Assembly: GCA_021639925.1 (NCBI GenBank)
Contig: JAJXEL010000030.1
Location: forward strand, 1 to 17,376
Source of the DNA: Alphaproteobacteria bacterium
GTDB taxonomy: Bacteria; Pseudomonadota; Alphaproteobacteria; CAAGCB01; CAG-977
Direction: 5' to 3'
Length of the DNA: 17,376 nt
How positions within the stretch are numbered: position 1 is the stretch's first letter; every line of letters starts with the position of its first letter. Under the pieces are notes generated by a model. The model had not been told where the DNA came from. It worked only from the letters and a program-made list of their open reading frames with translations, and made no database searches. This document shows positions 10,001 through 14,911 of this stretch, in pieces. The translations under genes were made by a program, and so were the position numbers.

Positions 10001-10436
10001 GGTCATGTTCGGAAAAGATCTGAAAACCTGGACGCCCGCCGTCGGACTGCGTTACGTGACGGCTGACCGCGACGCGCATAAAGACGAAATCGGACAGGAT
10101 ATTTCAAGCATTTCGACAAATGTCCTGACTTTGGTTGCCGAAGGACGCTTTAACCGTGATTTCGCGCAGACAAATGATTCGCTGTGGCACAGTGAATTTT
10201 CAGGCGCGCTGACGTATGATTTGACGGCTTCGGGCGAAGACGCCGTTGTCAATCTGCCCAACGGCAGCGTCTATACGGTCAAAGGCGACGATTTTGATCC
10301 GCTGGGAATTGAACTGGGCGCTTCGATCGCTTATCTGTGGGGCGAACATGTCGACATTTCCGCGGGATATAATCTGGAATGGCGGCCAGATTATACGTCG
10401 CACACGCTGACGGCCGTTTTCAGATATTCGTTTTAA
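4053..10436 (+). CDS. Giant type V (classical) autotransporter with PATR-like beta-helix passenger
   Basis: A 2127-residue outer-membrane protein that should secrete and anchor its own passenger on the cell surface. Residues 1-35 form a Sec signal peptide with a basic n-region and a hydrophobic core, and likely cleavage after TAGA. Residues about 36-1690 are a low-complexity Gly/Thr/Asn/Val-rich passenger. They carry many GTLNLTG-like units of the passenger-associated-transport-repeat (PATR) type, including four IGTGT-like units near 826, 986, 1248 and 1397. Residues about 1715-1787 are the helical connector (QINTAEAFLDGELFEYGTK onward). Residues 1788-1866 are a basic Arg/Tyr-rich insert, and 1867-2127 are the autotransporter barrel, starting EFGLWAQAFYN and ending TLTAVFRYSF with the terminal aromatic typical of BAM substrates. 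The start has AAAAGG nine bases upstream. No protease or lectin motif was seen, so an adhesin or surface-layer role is inference. Confidence 0.93.
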   Translation: MRAIKKISDYKNRLLLSTALTAAILFSDVPTAGADVCSESTGGADCTVTGIVYVDSITAGNINSAESQKGTIIVRSSGTFNGKTYLQLLKPVNDNTNMTFGSGFEMYGRLFINRSDSVVIGQKVYISDLGGVFSNGITDSRTYTLYGGTWTGTGGEVNDVPGEYSTGEITREFENGVFQNGANGILISQEDPLNPPTIDFQGGVIWDYSAYVPSLPGGTVVLDNGETAGNNTVSGDINISGGILTGKIDIRKGNPLSTFSTKDEKGEVKIYNVISSGNINISGGQFRFTEDDSQIIMYENNMGNISISGGQWNVGGNVLVQGLEKQGYTVDVIGGQFNIDEGKTLTLTGFSGSLANETSTLSFQGKGTLNLKFSSTDAGFSIDSAINWTEGTLQQSDGVLKINAPVTLNTFKQDGSNLSLVITGVLSITNNIMMNGNLSGNGELKLSENANAIIGTLTEFGTISVGRGSVTFLVGNNTDKLSLSVLNGASGMVGEEIGTINIDSRLVVDTVNLGNSTLNLKEELVVKTLNFDNGKVVFMTNLKPLTLTDSTTIWNTSKIVTDPSVVAGATTGLLTIKDGMTLTFADKAGTNDVFSSSGLTVGVENGAIVEFDSADVSFDTLKMTKGTATVKSGKLTVDEVIFGDRTASAGSLTVNAGAEMNVNENLTATVGSTITANGILQVANLTTNGSKDEWATLTGTGTVKVTQTGSFSGRIQNLANLEINGGTATFTNQTASEDSIGTMKVVNGTVSLENGTLTLDSLILDHGTVNLVNEDVTLALKQNPADDAISGDGNSISGKGTLELLNDTSMSFGGGTQGNVGYLGGLKIGTGTATITADTPLGSVKFSSTQGGTLQINDGATLTLQDENGGCSRADNCRITTNSGNVVQGGGTLTLVNGDGSVFGGQVNLGALNFGAANGTITFNYAGVSTINAFTVNNGNVFVNNGTLAVGNNFGSVGTNVSGTGTLFLQTDGTFKNESGQSLANLKIGTGTVTVAGANLGGVLFNSAEGGTLNLTGNTTVTGNITVNPGNTIKSSALLTLSGAGASGTFASSLAGLTGLTVQNGATAYINMSTGVGSSNGGLTLADNSRLVIGNGAELTVSSNLGSSASSVITGDGTLNLTGTVTVGGVLDNLNNLLVSSGTATTTLASNIAGSITVSDNATLNFAGGSAGSAAVNGTLNITADTTLPTVVFDSNGGTLGINEGVILTVTNNITVNAGDKLSGLGTLYLGGNSSGIFAMNTGFDGRIRIGTGTAYIQTNASIGAIDFADGNGGILDIADGKILTVGTITTSGTNKITGNGTLNLTEEGSVFGAPIDNLGTLMVSGGTAAFYNNINIGTLAFENGGEVELVSGVTMSVDSMTQVGTEKGAVFGAGSFVAGSGNIAFSTGNKNLASATIGTGVLNFVGNSDIDSLKYSSVNGTINISDGVTVAVHSDFSGIGKLTGAETARLQLEGQAGATFENAQGFNGTISAGNGSLRFLSDTDFTSLILNSATAVFERQSVIDNVLIADGYAQFNQSANIDSLTISTTGSVRFNDTAELGALNVGSGTAQFRKNATLSNGSVSTGGALDIDVNTLTFNVGGFEFKDNSSFVMRISREATDELGNVNAAGYGKLVFNGGTLDIRNNVTLNLTIDYGVQTAETGSVFQLVEGNKTGSFKFENNRYSLTEETCSDSSGICYRLLQTSTGGQVAEEESGNQNQINTAEAFLDGELFEYGTKIFEVAEHLDALSQKTGGSRAYLNALTAVAPDVTGAMTRQPIALQSKISNTLSARLNGLMGSMGSSSRTYREIQKMYGRSGGSPYRSRFMRSDDYYRRAGYYDQDDQPVTKPRPAYRRSVEPDSQEARKTVSERKRWAKRKTTYSQPKEFGLWAQAFYNTAEYLSTNKPDGFSGDTNGFAFGADMQLFDVFAVGLGYASTTTTLDTLQRSTDVTGDSFFLYGMYKPSDWFISAVLNTTSMSYEESKELSGMTVKDEYDGSSFGASVMFGKDLKTWTPAVGLRYVTADRDAHKDEIGQDISSISTNVLTLVAEGRFNRDFAQTNDSLWHSEFSGALTYDLTASGEDAVVNLPNGSVYTVKGDDFDPLGIELGASIAYLWGEHVDISAGYNLEWRPDYTSHTLTAVFRYSF

Positions 10437-10440
10437 GGAA

Positions 10441-10470
10441 AAGCCCCGGATTTATTCCCGGGGCTTTTTT
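10441..10470. terminator. Rho-independent terminator after the autotransporter gene, probably bidirectional
   Basis: AAGCCCCGG at 10441-10449 pairs perfectly with CCGGGGCTT at 10458-10466 around an 8-base loop, followed by a T run to 10470. The opposite strand ends in four T residues, so weaker termination of the convergent gene is likely too. The stop codon of that gene (10452-10454) lies inside the loop. Confidence 0.88.
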
Positions 10471-10958
10471 CTTTGATAAAAGGAAACGGTTGTTTTTTCG
10501 GACAGCCGGCTTCTTTTTTTAAAAAAGAAATCGTTTTTGAAACGGCGCAGATCCAAACTTTTTCCGGCATTAAACCGAATATTTTCCGTTGTCAGGACAA
10601 TCCGGTCGACATATCCGTTTTCCAAAAAAAACGAATACGTTTCAGCACCCCCCAAAAGGGTCGGATCGGACAGGTTTTCGGCTTTTAAAATATGATCCAG
10701 TTCTTCCAGCGTTGAAAAATAAATTCTGTTGGCGGCGTTTTCTTTTTTCTGACGCGTCAGAATTAACAGAGGTTTCGAGGTCAGCCTGTCTTGAAATTCT
10801 TCGGCCGTTTTGCGTCCGCAGATAAAACAGTCGCACGATTTGCTGTTTAAATAGGAACGCAGATGCGTTTTGTCTTCGGGGCTGGAAAAATCGCCGTTTC
10901 CTTTTTCGTCGGCAATAAAACCGTTTGCGGATACGGCGGCAAAAAGCGTTATTTGCAT
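10452..10958 (-). CDS. Dihydrofolate-reductase-fold protein (RibD C-terminal type)
   Basis: The 168-residue cytosolic protein has the DHFR/RibD-C fold signature. The first strand leads to SANGFIA at 10-16 (compare the usual S.DG.IA), CGRKTAEEF at 47-55 matches the MGRKTYE-type turn, LLILTR is near 64-69, and LLGGAETYSFFLENGYVDR at 101-119 is the nucleotide-binding GG helix plus the L.DE-type end. Family members reduce pterin, folate or pyrimidine substrates with NADPH. The N-terminus of the gene overlaps the end of the upstream ligase gene by 10 bases, so the two are coupled. Single-domain length without a RibD deaminase fits the DHFR-like group rather than riboflavin synthesis. The precise substrate is unknown; the coupling suggests a folate or related pterin (inference). 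It ends inside the terminator loop shared with the autotransporter gene. Confidence 0.75.
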   Translation of the reverse strand: MQITLFAAVSANGFIADEKGNGDFSSPEDKTHLRSYLNSKSCDCFICGRKTAEEFQDRLTSKPLLILTRQKKENAANRIYFSTLEELDHILKAENLSDPTLLGGAETYSFFLENGYVDRIVLTTENIRFNAGKSLDLRRFKNDFFFKKRSRLSEKTTVSFYQRKKPRE

Positions 10959-11674
10959 TTCATCACCGATAACAAAGGCGTATACAGATCGTCCTGCGGG
11001 CTGATTTTAAAATCCTGCATGGACGCTTTTTCGTTAAACACGATTTTATCCCACCCGCGCAGAATGACGACCGGCGTGCATTCGTCGGATTCGCCCATCA
11101 GCAAAACGGCCATGGCGGCCAAAGCGTCAATCTGGTCAACCTGCGTTAAGGCCAGTTCGCGGCCGAACAGGTCTTTTTGCCCGCGCATATCCTTTAACGG
11201 TTCCACGCCGGCCAGTCCGGTGGAAATGCCCGTTACGCCGTAACGCAAAGGCGTTGTATGGCTGTCGGTGGAAACGACGCCCAAATCGTTTAATTTGTGT
11301 TTTTCGCACAGAAAAGATCTGATTTCGGCGCACAGTTTATCCGTTTCTTTCGGCCACATGACGTAATAGCCGCCGGCATTGCTGGCGTCTATACCCGCCG
11401 CCGGGATCAGAATGTTGTCCGTGACCGTCAGATTGACGTTAAAACCGCCGGGGTGCGTATAGGACAGGTAACGGTCCGCTTCCTGCCGGATCAGTTCCGT
11501 TTTGTCTGTTCCGGCGCAGGGCACGCAGCGCCCCTGATGTATCCCCAGAATCTTTGACGTAATAAAAACAATGTCCTTTTCCTGCAAAGCGGGCAGAGAA
11601 TCCAGAATATCGAAAATATCGTCTTTGGGCGGGTGAACCAGACGGGTCCGGATCGGTAAAAATTCAAAAGACAT
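10949..11674 (-). CDS. CofE/COG1478-family gamma-glutamyl ligase (candidate folate ligase FolC2-like)
   Basis: The 241-residue protein aligns by eye with the F420-0:gamma-glutamyl ligase family: LPIRTRLV at the N-terminus, DIVFITSKILGIHQGR near 34-49, TVTDNILIPAAGIDASNAGG at 83-102, RGQKDLFGREL at 164-174 and VVILRG at 212-217. These enzymes add glutamate through a gamma-linkage using GTP. The usual TDTFGRPWR.G segment of F420 enzymes is replaced by TDSHTTPLRYG at 136-146, which argues for a different substrate. No F420 synthesis gene is visible here. COG1478 members have been reported to replace folylpolyglutamate synthase (FolC) in Chlamydia, so a folate role is reasonable, especially beside a DHFR-fold gene (inference). 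A strong SD precedes the ATG, and the gene is translationally coupled to the reductase-like gene. Confidence 0.82.
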   Translation of the reverse strand: MSFEFLPIRTRLVHPPKDDIFDILDSLPALQEKDIVFITSKILGIHQGRCVPCAGTDKTELIRQEADRYLSYTHPGGFNVNLTVTDNILIPAAGIDASNAGGYYVMWPKETDKLCAEIRSFLCEKHKLNDLGVVSTDSHTTPLRYGVTGISTGLAGVEPLKDMRGQKDLFGRELALTQVDQIDALAAMAVLLMGESDECTPVVILRGWDKIVFNEKASMQDFKISPQDDLYTPLLSVMKCK

Positions 11675-11684
11675 GCTCGGGCGG

Positions 11685-11692
11685 CCTCCTTA
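11685..11692 (-). promoter_or_regulatory. Strong Shine-Dalgarno of the CofE-family gene
   Basis: Read on the minus strand this is TAAGGAGG, ten bases before the ATG at 11674. It is the best anti-SD match in the window and fixes that start. Confidence 0.8.
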
Positions 11693-11760
11693 AAAAAACG
11701 GGGAGCAGTGTAACATAAACAAAGTTCCATGTCTTGAACGAATATCGCCTTTTTCCCGCA

Positions 11761-11789
11761 TTGACCGGAAAAAAAACGAATTTTACTGT
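11761..11789 (+). promoter_or_regulatory. Candidate promoter of the channel gene
   Basis: TTGACC at 11761-11766, a 17-base spacer and TACTGT at 11784-11789 (weak -10). If used, the in-frame ATG at 11734 would lie upstream of the transcript, supporting the start at 11809. Confidence 0.3.
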
Positions 11790-11796
11790 AACGGAG

Positions 11797-11802
11797 AAAG
11801 GA
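11797..11802 (+). promoter_or_regulatory. Ribosome binding site deciding the channel gene start
   Basis: AAAGGA, preceded by GGAG at 11793-11796, lies six bases before the ATG at 11809. The earlier in-frame ATG at 11734 has no comparable site. Confidence 0.65.
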
Positions 11803-11808
11803 AAAAAA

Positions 11809-12561
11809 ATGATCCCGCTGCGTCAGATTTTCATGTCAGATCAGGCAAAGCTGTTCAAGGTCGTCGCCGTGAACAGTTTTAATCCGTGCTATTTGGTTTC
11901 TTTGTTGATCTTGTCCCTGTTTTCCAGGCAGATCGCCATTTTGTTCGCTCCGGATTATTACGTTTATTTTTATGTTTTGCTGCCTTTTGTCAATGGCGCG
12001 CTCAGCTGTATCATGATCGCTTTGTTTTTCAGGCTGATCAAGCGCAGAATGGCGCCGTCGCGTTATCAAAACAAAAACAAAGTGCTGGTCGTTTCTTTTT
12101 TTACGGGGCTGCTGACAATTTACGCCGCCGGGTCGCAGCTGGTCGCTTTCGGTATTTTTTTGGCGGTGATGTACGTTACGCTGATCAATCTGCGGGACTT
12201 TATGCGCAAACTGTGGGTTTATCTGGCGCCGGACAAGATATTGACCAAAGAAGATATGTTTAATTTTTCTTCGTTTTTCGTGTCGTTGATAACGGCGTTT
12301 ATCGTTTTGAACTTAACGGTTTCTTTTCTGCATGACTTTTTCGGCGCGGGGCAGGCGTTTAACTTTAAACCCGGCATAGAAGGGATTCTGGACGCCGTTT
12401 ATTTTACGTTTATCAGCGTGACGACCGTCGGATTCGGCGACATTGTTCCTTTAACGCCGTTCGCGAAAATTATCGTGTCTTTCGAATGTGTCAGCAGCTA
12501 TATTATGCTGGCGCTGTTTATCGGCGTCGTTAACCGCGGCATTACAAAAGCGAAACAATAA
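11809..12561 (+). CDS. Potassium-channel-like membrane protein
   Basis: The 250-residue inner-membrane protein has hydrophobic segments at about 26-46, 52-75, 91-127 (probably two helices), 153-175 and 221-242. A re-entrant pore loop GILDAVYFTFISVTTVGFGD spans about 192-211. TTVGFGD is a potassium selectivity filter of the TVGYGD type with Phe in place of Tyr. The last helix ends ten residues from the C-terminus and there is no RCK/TrkA_N domain, so gating by a fused ligand domain is not expected. The four extra N-terminal helices recall six-helix voltage-gated-like channels, but I see no regular Arg-every-third S4 pattern. The start at 11809 is preferred over ATG 11734, which would add 25 polar residues. 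It diverges from the CofE-family gene and its stop abuts the stop of the convergent ABC gene. Selectivity for K+ is inferred from the filter. Confidence 0.83.
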   Translation: MIPLRQIFMSDQAKLFKVVAVNSFNPCYLVSLLILSLFSRQIAILFAPDYYVYFYVLLPFVNGALSCIMIALFFRLIKRRMAPSRYQNKNKVLVVSFFTGLLTIYAAGSQLVAFGIFLAVMYVTLINLRDFMRKLWVYLAPDKILTKEDMFNFSSFFVSLITAFIVLNLTVSFLHDFFGAGQAFNFKPGIEGILDAVYFTFISVTTVGFGDIVPLTPFAKIIVSFECVSSYIMLALFIGVVNRGITKAKQ

Positions 12562-13308
12562 TTATTTCAGCACTTTTGATAAAAATTCTTTTAACCGCGG
12601 GCTTTGCGGATTGTAAAAGATTTCCTGCGGCGTATTTTCTTCGCGGATAATTTTTTCATCAAAAAACATAACCCTGTTGGCGACTTCGCGCGCAAAACCC
12701 ATTTCGTGGGTAACCAGAACCATCGTCATGCCTTTTTGCGCCAGGCGGCGGACCAGTTCCAATACTTCGCCGACCATTTCGGGATCCAGCGCCGACGTCG
12801 GTTCGTCAAACAGCATCACGTCGGGATTCATGGCCAAAGCCCGCGCGATCGCAATCCGCTGGCGCTGGCCGCCCGACAACATCGCCGGATAAACGTCGGC
12901 TTTGTCGGGCAGGCCGACTTCCGCCAGCAGCTGGTCTGCGCGTTCGTCGGCCCGTTCTTGGGTCATCAGTTTCAGCTTTACGGGGGCAAGCGTGATGTTT
13001 TGGCGCGCCGTCATGTGGCCGAACAGATTGAACTGCTGAAAAACCATGCCGATTTTACAGCGTACGCGGTTAATATCCGTTTTTTTGTCGGTAATGTCGG
13101 TGCCTTCGAACAAAACGGAACCCGACGTCGGCGTTTCCAATCCGTTCAGCATGCGCAGAAAAGTCGATTTGCCGCAGCCGGACGGACCGATAATCGCGAT
13201 AATGTCGCCTTCTTTGACGCGGGTGGTTATGTCGTTTAAAATGACGGATTGTCCGTAAACTTTGCTGACGTTGCGGACGTCCAGGATTGTTTTGGGTTCA
13301 GCGTTCAT
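12562..13308 (-). CDS. Polar amino-acid ABC transporter ATP-binding protein (GlnQ/HisP type)
   Basis: The 248-residue cytoplasmic ATPase powers an amino-acid importer. All nucleotide-binding motifs are intact: Walker A GPSGCGKST at 41-49, Q-loop QQFNLF at 91-96, signature LSGGQRQR at 144-151, Walker B VMLFDEP at 164-170, D-loop SALD at 172-175 and switch histidine H201 in VTHEMGFA. The sequence MVFQQFNLF and the HEMGFAREVA stretch are characteristic of the polar amino-acid family. The start overlaps the end of the binding-protein/permease fusion by 11 bases, and AAAGG lies about ten bases before the ATG. With one permease gene only, the transporter should be a homodimer of the fusion plus two copies of this ATPase. 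Its stop codon is directly adjacent to that of the channel gene. Confidence 0.93.
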   Translation of the reverse strand: MNAEPKTILDVRNVSKVYGQSVILNDITTRVKEGDIIAIIGPSGCGKSTFLRMLNGLETPTSGSVLFEGTDITDKKTDINRVRCKIGMVFQQFNLFGHMTARQNITLAPVKLKLMTQERADERADQLLAEVGLPDKADVYPAMLSGGQRQRIAIARALAMNPDVMLFDEPTSALDPEMVGEVLELVRRLAQKGMTMVLVTHEMGFAREVANRVMFFDEKIIREENTPQEIFYNPQSPRLKEFLSKVLK

Positions 13309-14764
13309 TTTTTTTCAGCCTTTGTTCCAGTTTGCTTACGCCTGCGGCCAATACGACGACTAAAGTCAGATAAATCAGTGCCACTGCGGCCAAAGGCAGA
13401 AAAGCGTCGTAAGTAATGCTGCGGATAATATCCCCGCCGCGCGTTAAATCCATCAGACCGATATAGCCGCAGATAGAGGTTTCTTTTAACAACACGATAA
13501 ATTCGTTCGCCAAAGCCGGCAGGACGTTTTTAAAAGCCTGCGGCAAAATGATAAAACGCATTGTTTGTGAAAAATTTAATCCCAGGCTGCGTCCGGCTTC
13601 GTTCTGGCCGGGGTCGACGGATAAAATACCCGACCGGACAATTTCGGCGACATAAGCCGCCGAATTTAATCCGAACGCCAAAACGGCGACAACAATTTTG
13701 CTGACGTTGACCGCGGAAAAAATAACGTAATACATAATCAGCAGCTGAATCATGACCGGCGTGCCGCGGATAAGGGCCAGATAGGCGCGGCACAGGAAAT
13801 TTAAAACGGGAAATGAACCGTTTTTGTCATGCGATACGCGGATAATGGCGATAATGCAGCCTAAAACAATGCCGATCAAAACGGCCAGAGCGGTAATTAA
13901 CAGCGTATGCCCCAAACCGATCGACAGATATTTCCAGCGGGCGTCGGTTATGAAATCCGTTTTAAAACGCCGCGCAAACGAAACGTCCCGGGCCTCTGCC
14001 GCATTTTGCGCGCGCACGATGACGACTTGCTTGGATTCTGTGTAAGGATTTGTAAAATCAACGTTTTTTAATCTGTCCGCCGTAACGCTCATTCCCGCGA
14101 TACCCAGATCGGCTTTGCCGGACTGAACGGCGCCGACGATCGAATCAAATTCCATGTCTTCGATGACCAGCCGTCTGCCCAGGCGTTGGGCGATTGCTTT
14201 TGCCAGATCCATGTCAATACCGACGATTTTCGCGTCGTTATAGTATTCGTACGGCGGAAATGTCGCGCTGGTGGCGACTGTCAGCGCCGGGCCGGCATGT
14301 TTTGTTCCGGAAACGGGCGGATAAGGAAATTTGCCTTTTGTATCGTCCCCGATATAGTTTTTGACGATGTTGTCAATGACGCCGTTTTGTTTTAATTCCG
14401 ACAGGATATTGTTGATCTGCGTTTTCAGCCGTTTGTTTTTTTTCGATAAAGCAATGGCGTATCGTTCCGTGGCAAATTCCTGTTCCAGAATTTTTAATCC
14501 GGCGTTTTGCCGTACAAAAGCCAATGCCGGCTGTTCGTCGATAACGACGGCATCGATTTTTTTGTTGATTAATGACTGTACGGCGTCGTTGGCTTTGTTA
14601 TATCGTTCAATCCGGACGCCGGGCGTTTGCGTTGCCATAATATCCCCGGTCGTTCCCAGCTGAACGCCGATCGTTTTATCCTGTAATTGCGCGGGAAAGC
14701 CGCCGGCATATACGGGCGTATATGCCAGCAGGCACAGGATAAACAAACAAAACAGATTTTTCAT
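13298..14764 (-). CDS. Amino-acid ABC transporter: circularly permuted substrate-binding domain fused to permease
   Basis: The 488-residue fusion starts with a signal peptide (about 1-20, ending VYA). Residues 22-141 resemble the second part of a SBP_bac_3 binding protein: LQDKTIGVQLGTTGD, then KIDAVVIDEQPA with likely ligand Asp76, then the last helices ending VKNYIGDD. A roughly 19-residue linker follows. Residues 161-254 resemble the first part: LTVATSATFPPYEYYND, VGIDMDLAKAIAQRLG, and MSVTADRLKNVDFTNPY with ligand Arg231. The normal order is the reverse. Residues about 275-488 are a HisMQ/GlnP-type permease with several hydrophobic helices and an EAA-like loop EAGRSLGLNFSQ near 389-400. 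It overlaps the ATPase gene by 11 bases. A fused binding domain and permease is known in other bacteria; the permuted order is the oddity. Substrate is a polar amino acid by family; which one is not visible. Confidence 0.9.
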   Translation of the reverse strand: MKNLFCLFILCLLAYTPVYAGGFPAQLQDKTIGVQLGTTGDIMATQTPGVRIERYNKANDAVQSLINKKIDAVVIDEQPALAFVRQNAGLKILEQEFATERYAIALSKKNKRLKTQINNILSELKQNGVIDNIVKNYIGDDTKGKFPYPPVSGTKHAGPALTVATSATFPPYEYYNDAKIVGIDMDLAKAIAQRLGRRLVIEDMEFDSIVGAVQSGKADLGIAGMSVTADRLKNVDFTNPYTESKQVVIVRAQNAAEARDVSFARRFKTDFITDARWKYLSIGLGHTLLITALAVLIGIVLGCIIAIIRVSHDKNGSFPVLNFLCRAYLALIRGTPVMIQLLIMYYVIFSAVNVSKIVVAVLAFGLNSAAYVAEIVRSGILSVDPGQNEAGRSLGLNFSQTMRFIILPQAFKNVLPALANEFIVLLKETSICGYIGLMDLTRGGDIIRSITYDAFLPLAAVALIYLTLVVVLAAGVSKLEQRLKKNER

Positions 14765-14780
14765 TTGTTTTTCTTTCTTT

Positions 14781-14810
14781 TTGACAGCCCTTTAAAAACA
14801 GTTTTGTTCT
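14781..14810 (+). promoter_or_regulatory. Candidate promoter for the serine dehydratase gene
   Basis: A perfect TTGACA at 14781-14786, an 18-base spacer and a weak TGTTCT at 14805-14810. A small AAAAC-A-GTTTT palindrome (14795-14805) lies in the spacer. The region is shared with the divergent transporter gene, so a common regulator could act here. Confidence 0.35.
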
Positions 14811-14836
14811 AAAGCAAGACGGTCGTTTATGCAATG

Positions 14837-14890
14837 CTTCAATCTTATTTAATGCAAAAGGTTGAAGATCCGGGTAAACTGGTTCAAACC
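14837..14890 (+). promoter_or_regulatory. Possible alternative hairpins in the serine dehydratase leader
   Basis: CTTCAATC (14837-14844) can pair with GGTTGAAG (14860-14867), allowing one G-U pair. GGTTGAA can instead pair with TTCAAACC (14883-14890) with one bulge. The two pairings exclude each other and lie just before the SD at 14899-14904. The stems are short; no known riboswitch class was recognised. Confidence 0.25.
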
Positions 14891-14898
14891 GTTTTTGC

Positions 14899-14904
14899 AG
14901 GAGG
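14899..14904 (+). promoter_or_regulatory. Strong Shine-Dalgarno deciding the serine dehydratase start
   Basis: AGGAGG lies seven bases before the ATG at 14912, which begins MQSLKELYRIGMGPSSSHT, the natural N-terminus of the family. The in-frame ATG at 14834 would add 26 unrelated residues. Confidence 0.8.
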
Positions 14905-14911
14905 AAATGTA

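Noticed and set aside
11734..11808. Earlier start for the channel gene
   Set aside because: The 25 added residues are polar and unlike a membrane N-terminus; the ATG at 11809 has AAAGGA and follows a candidate promoter.
13298..14764. Frameshift, mis-assembly or two separate genes to explain the inverted binding-domain order
   Set aside because: The frame is continuous with no stop, each half occurs once, ligand residues are kept, and the joins fall in linkers. A permutation explains it more simply, though read-level checking is still useful.
14834..14911. Earlier start for the serine dehydratase
   Set aside because: AGGAGG precedes 14912 and the family N-terminus begins there; the upstream stretch fits a leader better.
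14860..14911. Glycine or tetrahydrofolate riboswitch before the serine dehydratase gene
   Set aside because: The short stems do not show the conserved core bases of either class as I know them.
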